Part shown: positions 37,902-46,579 of the stretch, in pieces | How the letters are laid out: each line of letters begins with the position of its first letter | Position numbering within the stretch: position 1 is the stretch's first letter | NCBI GenBank assembly: GCA_013285595.1 | Contig: JABDHF010000004.1 | Span: 1-64,000 of the forward strand | Reading direction: 5' to 3' | DNA length: 64,000 nucleotides | Source of the DNA: Bacteroidota bacterium | Lineage (GTDB): Bacteria > Bacteroidota > Bacteroidia > Chitinophagales > Chitinophagaceae | Notes under the pieces: generated by a model | What the model saw: only the letters and a program-made list of their open reading frames with translations | What the model was told of the DNA's origin: nothing | Databases searched by the model: none | Translations under genes and position numbers: made by a program

Positions 37902-38972
37902 TTGGAAAATAAGAAGAAAAAAGCGGTGGCGTGGTGGCTGTTGGCCGGGGTAATAATGATCATTATACAAACTCTGCTGGGCGGCGTAACCAGGCTTACC
38001 GGTTCAGGCCTGTCGATCACTAAATGGAATCCCCTCTTCGGGATACTGCCCCCACTCAATGCCAAACAATGGAACGATGCCTTTGAAGGCTACAAACAAA
38101 TAGGGCAGTTTAAATATATAAATAGCAGCTTTTCGCTCGACGACTTTAAATCCATCTTCTTCTGGGAATGGCTGCATCGGTTTTGGGCACGGATGCTGGG
38201 CGTTGTATTTGTCGCAGGTTTCGTCTACTTCCTGGTAAAAAAATATTTCGACCGGCAAATGATCAGGCCATTTATTGTCCTGTTCATTCTCGGCGGGTTA
38301 CAGGGCCTTATAGGCTGGCTAATGGTAAAGACCGGCCTGAACTCAGAGGATATTCATGTGAACTATATCGCCCTGGCCTGCCATTTCGTATCTGCCATGA
38401 TACTCGCGTGCTACACGTTATGGTTCGCTCTGCAATTACTCGTGCCTGCCGAAAACAGAGTCACAAATACCGGCCTCAGCAATTTTACCATCATTATCAT
38501 TATTGTGCTTTTTGTGCAATTAACTTATGGCGCATTCATGGCGGGCCTTAAAGCAGCAATGGCAGCCCATACCTGGCCCGACATCAACGGCATGTACCTG
38601 CCACAAACCGTCTTTACCAATAACCTTGTACATGATGACAATATAGGGGCGCTCAGTATAAATGTGCATTTTATGCACCGCACTATAGCTTACCTGCTGT
38701 TCACCTTACTAATGTTCTGGTTTGGCGCTACATCCCGGGCCAGTCGCGCACCATCTGCGAGCCTCTTAGTAAAAACACGATGGTGGCCGTTTTTATTGGT
38801 ATGGCTACAGGTAATACTAGGTATTGTTACCGTGCTTTCGTCCCCATATATAGTACCCGGTAAGTTCGGCACATTTGAACTGCTCGCAGAAACACACCAA
38901 TTGGTGGCTATGTTCCTATTGATGTCGCTGGTGGTGAATTTGTATACGGTGAAGCGTACCGCGAGTAAATAG
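37902..38972 (+). CDS. ctaA: Heme A synthase (COX15/CtaA family)
   Basis: From TTG at 37902 the product is 356 residues; the longest frame from TTG at 37818 adds 28 residues unlike the family and overlaps the likely promoter. The protein has eight membrane helices and conserved His residues expected to bind heme (EWLHRFWARMLG, ACHFVSAMI, NVHFMHRTIAYLL, ETHQLVAMFL). GGVTRLTGSGLSITKWNP is the family N-terminal signature, and FMAGLKAAMAAHTWPDINGM is a second. It oxidises the heme O methyl group to make heme A for cytochrome aa3 oxidase. Converges with the flippase gene at a shared terminator. Confidence 0.92.
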   Translation: MENKKKKAVAWWLLAGVIMIIIQTLLGGVTRLTGSGLSITKWNPLFGILPPLNAKQWNDAFEGYKQIGQFKYINSSFSLDDFKSIFFWEWLHRFWARMLGVVFVAGFVYFLVKKYFDRQMIRPFIVLFILGGLQGLIGWLMVKTGLNSEDIHVNYIALACHFVSAMILACYTLWFALQLLVPAENRVTNTGLSNFTIIIIIVLFVQLTYGAFMAGLKAAMAAHTWPDINGMYLPQTVFTNNLVHDDNIGALSINVHFMHRTIAYLLFTLLMFWFGATSRASRAPSASLLVKTRWWPFLLVWLQVILGIVTVLSSPYIVPGKFGTFELLAETHQLVAMFLLMSLVVNLYTVKRTASK

Positions 38973-39003
38973 ATTTGACAACTTTTTTAAAAGTTGTCAA
39001 ATC
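38972..39003. terminator. Bidirectional terminator between ctaA and the flippase gene
   Basis: A perfect 15-base inverted repeat gatttgacaactttt / aaaagttgtcaaatc with a 2-base loop, located between the converging stop codons. Confidence 0.9.
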
Positions 39004-39016
39004 CTCACGTTTACCG

Positions 39017-40525
39017 TTACCGGATAAATCGCCCGATCACGGGCATTCCCCCCAGCTCTTTCTTCTCCACATTAAGCACCAGTAAGAGAAATAAGAACAT
39101 AAAGACCGTAGCAGCCACAACCCTTATCGCAATAATGCCCGTTATATGCATCACACCTTGCTCTGCAAAGAAGAGGAGGAGCATTACTACTATATAAGAG
39201 ACAAGTTTCTTTGTAGGATATGGCACTGGGAAGTACCTCTGCCCCAAAAAGTAAGAGATCACCATCATACAGCCATACGCTGCAAGCGTAGCCCATGCAC
39301 AGGCATACATACCGAATGCGGGGATAAAAGCAAAGTTCAAAACAAGGGTGATAACCGCACCAATGAGTGTTATCAGCATGCCTATATACATCTTATCAGT
39401 GATCTTGTACCACACCGAAAGATTGTAGTAGATGCCCAGCGCCAGGTTGGCAGCAAGCAATATAGGCACCACACCAAGGCCATCCCAGTAAGTCCTGCCC
39501 ACAAAATGCTTCCATATATCGAGGTATAAACCCGTAAACAGAAAGGCCACACAGAGCGTGATCACAAACCACTTCATCACCCGCGCATAAGTCTTAGGTG
39601 CATTCTTATCGGCCGACTGGCTAAAGAAAAATGGCTCTGCTGACATTTTAAATGCCTGTATAAACAGGGTGATGAAAATAGCCAGCTTATAGTTTGCCGA
39701 ATATACACCCACGGCTATTTTAGCCACCTCTTCGCTTCCCGGCAATAATTTCCGTAGCATGATACGGTCTATGGTCTCATTCACCATACCACCAAGGCCC
39801 ACTATCACCATAGGCCATGTATACACCATTATCTTTTTCCAAAGCACATTGTCAAACCCAAATCGGAACACACGCCACTCCTTCCACAACAACAGGAAGG
39901 TGATAACACTTTGCGCCAGGTTTGCCAGCACCAGGAAGCCGGTATTGTTGTATTGTGCGTACCAGTTAGCATAGGCAGAGCCGGGATGTGCCTGCACATA
40001 TTGCGGGCTATAATATATAAAAAACAGCGTCAGCAATATATTTACAAAAATACCGGCCACTTTTGTAAATGCATACTTACGCGGCCGTTCCTCTTGCCTC
40101 AACTTCGCAAAAGGTATGGCTGCCATTGTATCTGTGGCAATGATGAGCACACACCACGTGATATATTCCGGATGGCCATTCAGCCCCAGGAAGCTATCAA
40201 TTGTGCCTCTGCCCGAAATAAATGCAAGGCTCAATAGCAAAGTACTTACTAATAGCGATGAAAACGTCGTCTGAAAGAGCTTACCCCTATCAGTGCTCGA
40301 CACCGAAAACCGGAAATAGGCCGTCTCCATGCCATAGGTATAGATCACGTTGATAAAAGCTATACTTGCCATCAGCACGCTGTAGTCGCCATATTCCGCC
40401 TGCTGGCTTTTACTGTGCAGCAGATAGGTAACTATAGGGGTAAGTATATAGTTAAGAAATCTGGCCCCTATATTACTAAGGCCATACCAAACCGTTTGCC
40501 CTGCCAGTTTTTTAAGAGAAGCCAA
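39017..40525 (-). CDS. Lipopolysaccharide/polysaccharide flippase (Wzx/MurJ-like, MOP superfamily)
   Basis: 502 residues with 12-14 membrane helices. LKKLAGQTVWYGLSNIGARF and FLNYILTPIVTYLL form the typical N-terminal pair; GLGGMVNETIDRIMLRKLLPG near residue 240 is a family block, and SANYKLAIFITLFIQAFKMSAEPFFF follows. The likely start is TTG at 40525, with TACTTTTG just upstream. It should flip lipid-linked sugars across the inner membrane. No glycosyltransferase cluster surrounds it, so the substrate is open. Confidence 0.9.
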   Translation of the reverse strand: MASLKKLAGQTVWYGLSNIGARFLNYILTPIVTYLLHSKSQQAEYGDYSVLMASIAFINVIYTYGMETAYFRFSVSSTDRGKLFQTTFSSLLVSTLLLSLAFISGRGTIDSFLGLNGHPEYITWCVLIIATDTMAAIPFAKLRQEERPRKYAFTKVAGIFVNILLTLFFIYYSPQYVQAHPGSAYANWYAQYNNTGFLVLANLAQSVITFLLLWKEWRVFRFGFDNVLWKKIMVYTWPMVIVGLGGMVNETIDRIMLRKLLPGSEEVAKIAVGVYSANYKLAIFITLFIQAFKMSAEPFFFSQSADKNAPKTYARVMKWFVITLCVAFLFTGLYLDIWKHFVGRTYWDGLGVVPILLAANLALGIYYNLSVWYKITDKMYIGMLITLIGAVITLVLNFAFIPAFGMYACAWATLAAYGCMMVISYFLGQRYFPVPYPTKKLVSYIVVMLLLFFAEQGVMHITGIIAIRVVAATVFMFLFLLLVLNVEKKELGGMPVIGRFIR

Positions 40526-40551
40526 TAAGCGGGTGTTTTAACTATGATTGC

Positions 40552-40559
40552 CAAAAGTA
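40552..40559 (-). promoter_or_regulatory. Likely -7 element of the flippase gene
   Basis: On the minus strand TACTTTTG fits TAnnTTTG and ends 26 bases before the TTG start codon. Confidence 0.45.
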
Positions 40560-40697
40560 AATAGTCGGGGGCAGAAAAGTGAATAAGCGGTAATAAGTTG
40601 AAAAGTTAAAACACCACCCACGCATTAGAAGAAAAGTATCATTATTAAAATTTTAGAATATTGTTTACATTTAAAACATCATTCAATCAATTTAATT

Positions 40698-41162
40698 ATG
40701 AGACAAGTATTAATTTTCACCACTTGCCTGCTTATTTCAGGTGTCGCATCAGCTCAGAATAAAACTGCAGCCACAAAAACAACTACTACCACCAAAACAA
40801 CAACCACAAAACAAACAACTAAGGTAAGCCATGGCAGCGCCATAGGTGGCTTTATACACGATGCCCGCAGGCATCCCCTGACTGGCGTACAGACATTCAT
40901 TTACCAGGCCGATTCTTCTATTATAGCCTCTGGCTATACCGATGCCATGGGGTATTATGAAACCAATGGCGTATTGCCCGGTAAATACGATCTTAAAATT
41001 GTCTATTCCTCTTCCAAAGCCATAATAGTAAAAGGTGTGCCTATAAAAGCAGGGGTAACGCAGGTGAGCCTCAACGTAAACCCACCCGATACAGATACCA
41101 CCATGCTCTACACCGACCTGGTGCCAAAAGTGGAAAAGAAATCGGACAAGAAGAAAGCCTAA
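40698..41162 (+). CDS. Secreted carboxypeptidase-regulatory-like domain protein
   Basis: 154 residues. A signal peptide (MRQVLIFTTCLLISGVASAQ) is followed by a Thr/Lys-rich linker (residues 22-45), then a domain of about 80 residues with GGFIHDARRHPLTGVQTFIY and GYTDAMGYYETNGVLPGKYDLKI, the pattern of carboxypeptidase regulatory-like domains that also start TonB-dependent receptors. The end is Lys-rich. It is probably periplasmic; no partner is indicated. Confidence 0.8.
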   Translation: MRQVLIFTTCLLISGVASAQNKTAATKTTTTTKTTTTKQTTKVSHGSAIGGFIHDARRHPLTGVQTFIYQADSSIIASGYTDAMGYYETNGVLPGKYDLKIVYSSSKAIIVKGVPIKAGVTQVSLNVNPPDTDTTMLYTDLVPKVEKKSDKKKA

Positions 41163-41307
41163 ACACATTTTCGGGCAGGTTGTTTTACACCACGCATTGT
41201 TAAAAAAAGTTAACTCCTCTTTTTTAAACCCGTTTAATGCCGCGGTTTTTTATATTTTTGACCCCTTATCCCCACTATTTGCGGTGGCAGAATAATACCT
41301 AAGAAAT

Positions 41308-42165
41308 ATGTCAGCAGGCAAAAAAGCGAAACCTTCCTATTTCAATGCTATTATGGGCGTGGCGCTGGTATTGTTCCTATTGGGCATACTGGGCTGGCTG
41401 CTTATTAATGGCAGGGCGCTCTCGCGCGCATTTAAGGAAGACCTGGAGATAAATGTGGATTTTCATGATAATGTGCCGGATGAAAGCCTTACCAAGATGA
41501 AATCAATCCTCGATAAGCAGCCCTTTGTGCTCACCTCAAGGATTATTACCAAGGACGAAGCCATAAAAATGGAAAACCAGGTAGAAGGTAACAACATGGT
41601 GGAGTTCCTGGGCTACAATCCCTTATTTGCATCTATATCCCTCCGGCTGCATGAAAATTATGTAAATAAAGACAGCCTTGAAAAGGTAAAGAAATTCATA
41701 CTGCAAAGCAATGTGGTAAGAGATGTGACCTGGCCAAATATAGTGGTAGACCAGATGAACAGTAATCTTAGGAAGATAGGCATCATACTGGGCAGTATTT
41801 CCGTTTTACTATTGGTGATCGTCATCTTCCTTATCGACAATACCGTACGCCTGGCCATGTTCAGCAACCGTTTCCTGATCAAGACCATGCAAATGGTGGG
41901 CGCTACCCGAGCATTCATCACCCGGCCTTTCGACCTTCGTGCATTCATTAATGGCCTTATCAGTGGTATTGTAGCTGTAATAGGGCTTTGGATCATCATT
42001 TCCTTTGCCAATAACCAGCTACCAGTGCTTTCCCTGCTGAATGATCCGGTATTGCTTGCTTTGCTGATGGGTGGAATGATAGTGCTGGGCATCTTTATTT
42101 CTATGATTAGCACGCACCGCTCTGTAGTAAAGTACCTGAAAATGCATGTAGACGACCTTTATTGA
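41308..42165 (+). CDS. ftsX: Cell division protein FtsX
   Basis: 285 residues. One N-terminal helix (FNAIMGVALVLFLLGILGWL), a periplasmic loop of about 120 residues, then three helices (IILGSISVLLLVIVIFLIDN; FINGLISGIVAVIGLWIIIS; and the last near 255-275) with the conserved QMVGATRAFITRPF between them. FtsX pairs with the ATPase FtsE to activate peptidoglycan hydrolases at division. ftsE is not beside it, as is common in Bacteroidota. A DUF3098 gene follows 36 bases downstream, the usual neighbour. Confidence 0.92.
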   Translation: MSAGKKAKPSYFNAIMGVALVLFLLGILGWLLINGRALSRAFKEDLEINVDFHDNVPDESLTKMKSILDKQPFVLTSRIITKDEAIKMENQVEGNNMVEFLGYNPLFASISLRLHENYVNKDSLEKVKKFILQSNVVRDVTWPNIVVDQMNSNLRKIGIILGSISVLLLVIVIFLIDNTVRLAMFSNRFLIKTMQMVGATRAFITRPFDLRAFINGLISGIVAVIGLWIIISFANNQLPVLSLLNDPVLLALLMGGMIVLGIFISMISTHRSVVKYLKMHVDDLY

Positions 42166-42201
42166 TCTTTGATTAGCTAATTATTTCCTAATATTGTATT
42201 T

Positions 42202-42546
42202 ATGTCAACGTTACCAAAACCAACACAAACACCGCCACCAGCAGCGCCCCGCCCTACGCCACCGCAGGCAAAAAAGCCAGCTAATATGCAGAACAGGGAA
42301 CTCTTTTTCCTGTTCGACAAGGAGAATTATATGTGGATGATAGGCGGTATGCTACTCATATTTATTGGCTTCATGCTCATGTCTGGCGGCAAAAGCCCGG
42401 ATCCGCACAAATTCAACTACGACGAGATCTATAGCTTCCGCCGTATCACGCTCGCGCCAATTATCATACTGCTTGGCTTCGCTGTAGAAGTATATGCGAT
42501 CATGAAGAAACCTAAGGAAACCGCACAAACACCACAACAGGCATAA
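42202..42546 (+). CDS. DUF3098 membrane protein
   Basis: 114 residues. A Pro-rich N-terminus (residues 3-30) leads to LFFLFDKENYMWMIGGMLLI, one helix, FMLMSGGKSPDPHKFNYDEI, then a second helix (LAPIIILLGFAVEVYAIM). This pattern is DUF3098, a Bacteroidota family normally encoded between ftsX and uppP. Here uppP is not next to it; the next gene is on the other strand. Function unknown, with a division or envelope role inferred from its place. Confidence 0.88.
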   Translation: MSTLPKPTQTPPPAAPRPTPPQAKKPANMQNRELFFLFDKENYMWMIGGMLLIFIGFMLMSGGKSPDPHKFNYDEIYSFRRITLAPIIILLGFAVEVYAIMKKPKETAQTPQQA

Positions 42547-42570
42547 AATATTGAATATTCATAAAATGAA

Positions 42571-42598
42571 AACAGGGTGGGCACTTGCTCACCCTGTT
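42571..42598. terminator. Bidirectional terminator between DUF3098 and the VOC gene
   Basis: aacagggtgggc and gctcaccctgtt pair with one G-U and a short loop, between converging genes. Confidence 0.8.
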
Positions 42599-42618
42599 CG
42601 TTTTAAGTAGCGGTCCTG

Positions 42619-42981
42619 TTAACGCTGCATTTCGTGATAGCTCCATCCGTTGCCATCAGGGTCTTTAAATTGGGCAAATTTACCCCAGGGTGTAGTGTCT
42701 ATCTTATCGATCGTTATACCCTTCGCACGCAGGTCATTTACCTCCTGCTCTATATCGTCTACCTTAATGAGTATACCCTGCAGGCTGCCCGCAGGCATGG
42801 CCGTAAACCAGTTAACCAGCGTAATAGATACATCGGCGCCCGGCAGTGCAAGCTGTATCCATTTAGCATCGCTACCAAATGGGGCTTCTGCTATTACCGC
42901 AAAACCCAGTTTGCTTGTGTAAAACTCTTTTGCTCTTTCCTGGTCTGCTACCGGGATAGAGATCACTTCAATTGCTTTCAT
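42619..42981 (-). CDS. VOC family (glyoxalase/bleomycin-resistance fold) protein
   Basis: 120 residues. MKAIEVISIPVADQERAKEF and YTSKLGFAVIAEAPF form the first beta-alpha-beta half; LRAKGITIDKIDTTPWGKFA and QFKDPDGNGWSYHE the second. Metal-site residues are suggested by the final Glu/His, but the substrate cannot be read off. Start and stop overlap the ArsR gene by 4 bases, so it is the last gene of a three-gene operon with ArsR and AHSA1. Such sets are common in Bacteroidota and Actinobacteria, without known function. Confidence 0.88.
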   Translation of the reverse strand: MKAIEVISIPVADQERAKEFYTSKLGFAVIAEAPFGSDAKWIQLALPGADVSITLVNWFTAMPAGSLQGILIKVDDIEQEVNDLRAKGITIDKIDTTPWGKFAQFKDPDGNGWSYHEMQR

Positions 42982-43313
42982 TTTTTTGTTTTTTTAGATG
43001 ACCGTTTATGTAATAATTTTTCAAGGTTAAGCAGCTTCTGGTTCCAGAATTGCTCAAAGAATACGATCCAGTGTTTCACCTCTTCAAATCCCTTCTGGTT
43101 AAGCTGGCAATAGCGTTCGCGCCCTTGCTCTGTGATCGTAATAAACCCCGCCTCATCCAGTATCTTGATATGCTTAGACACCGCAGGCCTGCTGATATCG
43201 AAGTTGTTAGCTATCGCGTTTATCGATAGTTTCTCTGTCGTCAGCATCATCAATATATCTCTTCTGCCCGGGTCTGCTATGGCATGAAAAGGGTCGTAGT
43301 TATAGTTTGGCAT
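42978..43313 (-). CDS. ArsR family transcriptional regulator
   Basis: 111 residues with a winged helix-turn-helix: IADPGRRDILMMLTTEKLSI then AIANNFDISRPAVSKHIKIL (recognition helix ~35-50) and the wing DEAGFITITEQGRERYCQLN. It lacks the metal-binding Cys pairs of true ArsR/SmtB sensors. Overlaps the AHSA1 gene by 14 bases and VOC by 4. Regulators of this type usually repress their own operon; two identical 19-base repeats flank the promoter -7 box (43755-43799). Confidence 0.93.
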   Translation of the reverse strand: MPNYNYDPFHAIADPGRRDILMMLTTEKLSINAIANNFDISRPAVSKHIKILDEAGFITITEQGRERYCQLNQKGFEEVKHWIVFFEQFWNQKLLNLEKLLHKRSSKKTKK

Positions 43314-43749
43314 GGGCTATTTTTTCAAGTTCTCTTGCAAATCTTTTGGCTATATGTTTCTTCCAGCCGCTTTCCATCATAAAGCTTACCAGGTAGCTTC
43401 TTGTACCTGTAAATCCTTTATGCTCCAAGGTTAGTTCTGTTCCGTTTTCTTTTGGCTGCAGTGTCCATGTCACCACGGTATCCAGTGTTGTTGCAGTGTT
43501 GTCCGGGCCACCGCGCCAGGTAAATGATAATCTCTTCAGGGGCGCCAGCTCCGTCACTTCGCAGTATACTATACCATCCCATTTAAACGCAGGTTTCGGC
43601 TTCGCACGAAACTGGAATTTGTGGCCCAGCACGGGCTTAAAATCATTCTTCATCAGCCACTGGCCCATCAGGTCAGCATCGGTAAGGCATTCCCATACTT
43701 CTTCAGGCGAATTTGGGTAAAACCATTTCATTACAATATCGCGTTTCAT
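43300..43749 (-). CDS. SRPBCC/AHSA1 domain protein
   Basis: The ATG at 43749 gives 149 residues starting MKRDIVMKWFYPNSPEEVWE; the longer frame runs through the promoter repeats. Family blocks: CLTDADLMGQWLMKNDFKPV, GHKFQFRAKPKP, LSFTWRGG and a C-terminal helix ending GWKKHIAKRFARELEK. AHSA1 domains bind hydrophobic ligands or act in small-molecule responses. It is the first gene of AHSA1-ArsR-VOC. Confidence 0.88.
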   Translation of the reverse strand: MKRDIVMKWFYPNSPEEVWECLTDADLMGQWLMKNDFKPVLGHKFQFRAKPKPAFKWDGIVYCEVTELAPLKRLSFTWRGGPDNTATTLDTVVTWTLQPKENGTELTLEHKGFTGTRSYLVSFMMESGWKKHIAKRFARELEKIAHAKL

Positions 43750-43754
43750 AACGT

Positions 43755-43799
43755 GTAACTTTTTTATTACGCAAATATACGTAACTTTTTTATTACGCA
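43755..43799 (-). promoter_or_regulatory. Promoter and probable ArsR operator: two 19-bp direct repeats flanking a -7 box
   Basis: Two identical copies of gtaacttttttattacgca (43755-43773 and 43781-43799, 26-base period) flank the minus-strand box TATATTTG (43772-43779), a match to TAnnTTTG. The AHSA1 start codon lies six bases past the inner copy. A dimeric repressor bound to both would cover the promoter. Confidence 0.6.
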
Positions 43800-43856
43800 T
43801 AATATTTTATTTTTTTTTAGAATGACTAAGAAAGTGAATACTTATGTAAATAAAAA

Positions 43857-43879
43857 AGAGACACCAGGTCAGTGTCTCT
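43857..43879 (-). terminator. Hairpin terminator of the H1-like gene
   Basis: agagacac/gtgtctct with a 7-base loop, followed by TTTTTT on the minus strand, 28 bases after the stop codon. Confidence 0.85.
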
Positions 43880-43906
43880 CTATGAAGTCATTTATATTAA
43901 CTCGCG

Positions 43907-44575
43907 TTATGCCTCGGGTGCAGATGATGTATTTGTTGTATCACCCGGCTCCGTGTTTTCTATAACTGCGTCTGTTATTTCCTGTGGCATATCGTTGGTT
44001 GTCACCTCCGGAGTTTCTGTGTTCACCGGTATATCCACGATGTCCATCATCTCTGCTGGTGCGGCTTGCGGGGCAGTTGCCTTCTTTGTCGGCGCTGCTT
44101 TTTTAGCGGGCGCTTTTTTCACAGGGGTGTTTTTCTTAACTGCACTTTTCGGCGCGGCTTTCTTTGCTGGCGCGGCTTTCTTAGGAGCGGTTTTTTTTGC
44201 AGGAGCTGCCTTTTTAGGAGCAGCTTTTCTTGCTGGTGCCGCTTTCTTTGCTAGTGCTGCCTTTTTAGGTGCAACTTTTTTTGCTGGTGCAGCCTTTTTA
44301 GGCGCTACCTTTTTAGGCGCTGCTTTTGGTGCAGCCTTCTTAGCTACCACTTTTTTAGCGGCGGCCTTTTTCACAGGAGCGTTTTTGGCTACAACCTTTT
44401 TTGCTGCGCTTTTCTTTGGCGCCACCTTCTTTGCAGGGGCGGCTTTTTTTGCTGGCGCTGCTTTTTTAGCTGGTGCCTTTTTTACCGCTTTCTTAGGAGC
44501 AGCTTTTTTAACGGCTCTGTTGCTTGTGCTTTTTACTGCCGCCTTTTTAACGGCCTGTTTTTTTGAAGTTGCCAT
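43907..44575 (-). CDS. Histone H1-like Lys/Ala/Pro-rich DNA-binding protein
   Basis: Starting at [20 protein letters not shown] gives 222 residues. Residues about 1-165 are almost wholly repeats of [11 protein letters not shown] units, the composition of eukaryotic H1 tails and bacterial AlgP/Hc-like proteins; the last ~50 residues are acidic and hydrophobic ([20 protein letters not shown] to the end). A longer frame adds 36 unlike residues. It should coat DNA or RNA through charge. The repeats make the length likely to vary between strains. Confidence 0.88.
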   Translation of the reverse strand: MATSKKQAVKKAAVKSTSNRAVKKAAPKKAVKKAPAKKAAPAKKAAPAKKVAPKKSAAKKVVAKNAPVKKAAAKKVVAKKAAPKAAPKKVAPKKAAPAKKVAPKKAALAKKAAPARKAAPKKAAPAKKTAPKKAAPAKKAAPKSAVKKNTPVKKAPAKKAAPTKKATAPQAAPAEMMDIVDIPVNTETPEVTTNDMPQEITDAVIENTEPGDTTNTSSAPEA

Positions 44576-44777
44576 ACCATAATTTTTGTAAGTCAGGAAT
44601 GTTTTTAATGGTTTATTTAATGTCAAGATATGAAAAAAATAAAATAGTAATGCTATAACTCTAAAATATTTTTGTATTATCATTTCACTTTTACCAAAAT
44701 TGCGCCGTTATAAAATCGACTTTTAAAAACTGGCATTATTTGTGCGTATATTTTAGGTTCGAGATAAATAGATCTGT

Positions 44778-45191
44778 ATGAAAAGAGTTTTCCTTGTTAC
44801 CTGTTTCCCTGTATTGTTCCTTGCCTGCAACTCATCCAGTACGCCGCAGCCACCGGCGAAGTATGAGGAAAAGAAAGCCTCGCTGGAGGAAATAGAAAAA
44901 GGTAGCCCCTTAAAGTTTCTAAGGGTACAGGGCTCCCATCACCGCAACTTGGTAAACCAGGCCGTAGTAACCGGGGAAATCACCAATAAAGCTACTTTGG
45001 TAAGCTATAAGAATATAACCCTTCGCATATCGTGGCTAGATAAAGATGGCGCTGTAATAGAAAAGCAAAAAGAAGTACTTGATGATGTAGTAAAACCTAA
45101 TTCCACTATCGACTTTAAAATAAAAACAAACCACGTAAAAGGCACCGAATCGGTATCTATGGATATTGTCAGCGCCATAGCAGATAAGTAA
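44778..45191 (+). CDS. Hypothetical lipoprotein
   Basis: 137 residues with lipoprotein signal peptide MKRVFLVTCFPVLFLAC (lipobox FLAC) and a short linker. The body (residues 55-137) is one beta-sandwich-like domain: VVTGEITNKATLVSYKNITL, RISWLDKDGAVIEKQK and KPNSTIDFKIKT recall FxLYD-type domains. Function unknown. A single gene, with no close neighbour on its strand. Confidence 0.75.
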   Translation: MKRVFLVTCFPVLFLACNSSSTPQPPAKYEEKKASLEEIEKGSPLKFLRVQGSHHRNLVNQAVVTGEITNKATLVSYKNITLRISWLDKDGAVIEKQKEVLDDVVKPNSTIDFKIKTNHVKGTESVSMDIVSAIADK

Positions 45192-45284
45192 TTATAGGTG
45201 GTCTGTCATAGCGTATTTATCCTCTCCAAAAAAAATCTTAAGCTATTCTGTAACTTTTTTCTCCCTCTGCCGATATACTATTGA

Positions 45285-45761
45285 ATGGACGTTAAAGAGT
45301 ACAATGCATGCGTACAGGAATGGGCTGATCCGCTCCTCAGGTTTGCCTGCAAATGTACCGGCCAGGTAAGCGATGCGCACGATGTAGTACAAAACGGCTT
45401 TGAAGTTCTTTGGGGGAAGAGAAAGGATGTGGTTTATAGCAAGGCAAAGGCATTTCTGTTCCAGGTAGTGTACCGGCAGTCGATAGATAATTACCGGAAA
45501 AGGGTGAAAGTCACCTTTACAGAAATGCCGGAGCAAAGTATCACGCCCGCCAATCCTGACCTGAAAAAAATACTCGACAGGGCATTGGCACAGCTCGACG
45601 AACAGGCAAGGGCGTTGGTATTGCTAAAGGATTATGAAGGGTATACCTACGAAGAAATAGGCGTAATAACAGACCTGTCGGAAAGCCAGGTAAAGGTATA
45701 CCTGCACAGGGCAAGGAAAACGTTGAAGGATTACCTGGTAAGTGTTGAAAACATTATATAG
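45285..45761 (+). CDS. ECF-type RNA polymerase sigma factor
   Basis: 158 residues. Region 2: ADPLLRFACKCTGQVSDAHD and VVQNGFEVLWGKR; region 4: RALVLLKDYEGYTYEEIGVI, then TDLSESQVKVYLHRARKTLK (helix-turn-helix). The lack of a sensory domain fits extracytoplasmic-function sigma factors. The next gene begins one base after its stop codon and has a zinc-free anti-sigma layout, so the two form a regulatory pair. Confidence 0.93.
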   Translation: MDVKEYNACVQEWADPLLRFACKCTGQVSDAHDVVQNGFEVLWGKRKDVVYSKAKAFLFQVVYRQSIDNYRKRVKVTFTEMPEQSITPANPDLKKILDRALAQLDEQARALVLLKDYEGYTYEEIGVITDLSESQVKVYLHRARKTLKDYLVSVENII

Positions 45762-45762
45762 T

Positions 45763-46566
45763 ATGATAACGCGGGAAAATTATGAGGAGTATATAATGAT
45801 GTATGTGGATGGCGAGCTGCAACCCGCACAGGAAGAAGCATTGCATAACTTTCTCGACCAAAACCCAGAACTTAAAAACGACCTGCATGCTTATGAGCTT
45901 ACCAAACTAACACCTGACAACGCTATAACTTTTAAAGGAAACGAGTCTTTACTAAAAACATCGGGGAAACGTGTTATTGCCCACCCTGGGTGGGCTAAAT
46001 ATGGCATCGCAGCCGGCATCGCAGCTATCTTTTTCATTACCATATTCCGCTTTATTACAACCAATAAAAATGAGGTAGCAACAAAAGATCAGGTAGTGTC
46101 AGTACCCCATAATAATGTCGAAAAAAGGGTACAGGAGACGCAGGCACCTAAGCCCGTAGAATCGGTTACAATAGCGAAAAAAGACACCATGATAACCGCA
46201 TCTATCAGCTACCCTACTCGCGGCAACCTGGAGGCAAAAAGAGATGTTAAACACAAAGAAACAACGAGTGCGCCTACAGAGCATAATATACCGGATCTTG
46301 CTGCTATCGTTATCAATAAAATAGAAGCCACCAGCTTAAATCAATTAACCAGCAAACCCGAAACCCTCGCCCCTTCTTCTATACAGGTTCCTGCATACAC
46401 AGTTGCGGTAAATACCGAACAGAAAAAAACCTTTTGGGATAAGTTGCCCATCGACGACCTGAAGAAACAACAGTTAAACAATATCAGCGCTGATATTAAA
46501 AACGGACTGGACGAAAAAGTACTGTCAGTAAAAATTGAAAAAAGAAAACTCATTCTATCCTTTTAA
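45763..46566 (+). CDS. Anti-sigma factor-like membrane protein
   Basis: The ATG at 45763, one base after the sigma gene's stop, gives 267 residues starting MITRENYEEYIMMYVDGELQ. The N-terminal 60 residues (LQPAQEEALHNFLDQNPELK) resemble the cytoplasmic sigma-binding domain of Bacteroidota anti-sigma proteins. One membrane helix lies near residues 78-96 (YGIAAGIAAIFFITIFRF). The periplasmic part is unconserved in look. It should hold the sigma factor until an envelope signal. It is followed 13 bases on by a beta-barrel gene. Confidence 0.82.
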   Translation: MITRENYEEYIMMYVDGELQPAQEEALHNFLDQNPELKNDLHAYELTKLTPDNAITFKGNESLLKTSGKRVIAHPGWAKYGIAAGIAAIFFITIFRFITTNKNEVATKDQVVSVPHNNVEKRVQETQAPKPVESVTIAKKDTMITASISYPTRGNLEAKRDVKHKETTSAPTEHNIPDLAAIVINKIEATSLNQLTSKPETLAPSSIQVPAYTVAVNTEQKKTFWDKLPIDDLKKQQLNNISADIKNGLDEKVLSVKIEKRKLILSF

Positions 46567-46579
46567 ATCTTTAACCTTT

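Noticed and set aside
43872-44582. A 236-residue plus-strand frame rich in AFLAGAAFF repeats resembling a membrane protein
   Set aside because: It is the exact antisense of the Lys/Ala/Pro codons of the H1-like gene, which has a start, terminator and sensible composition.
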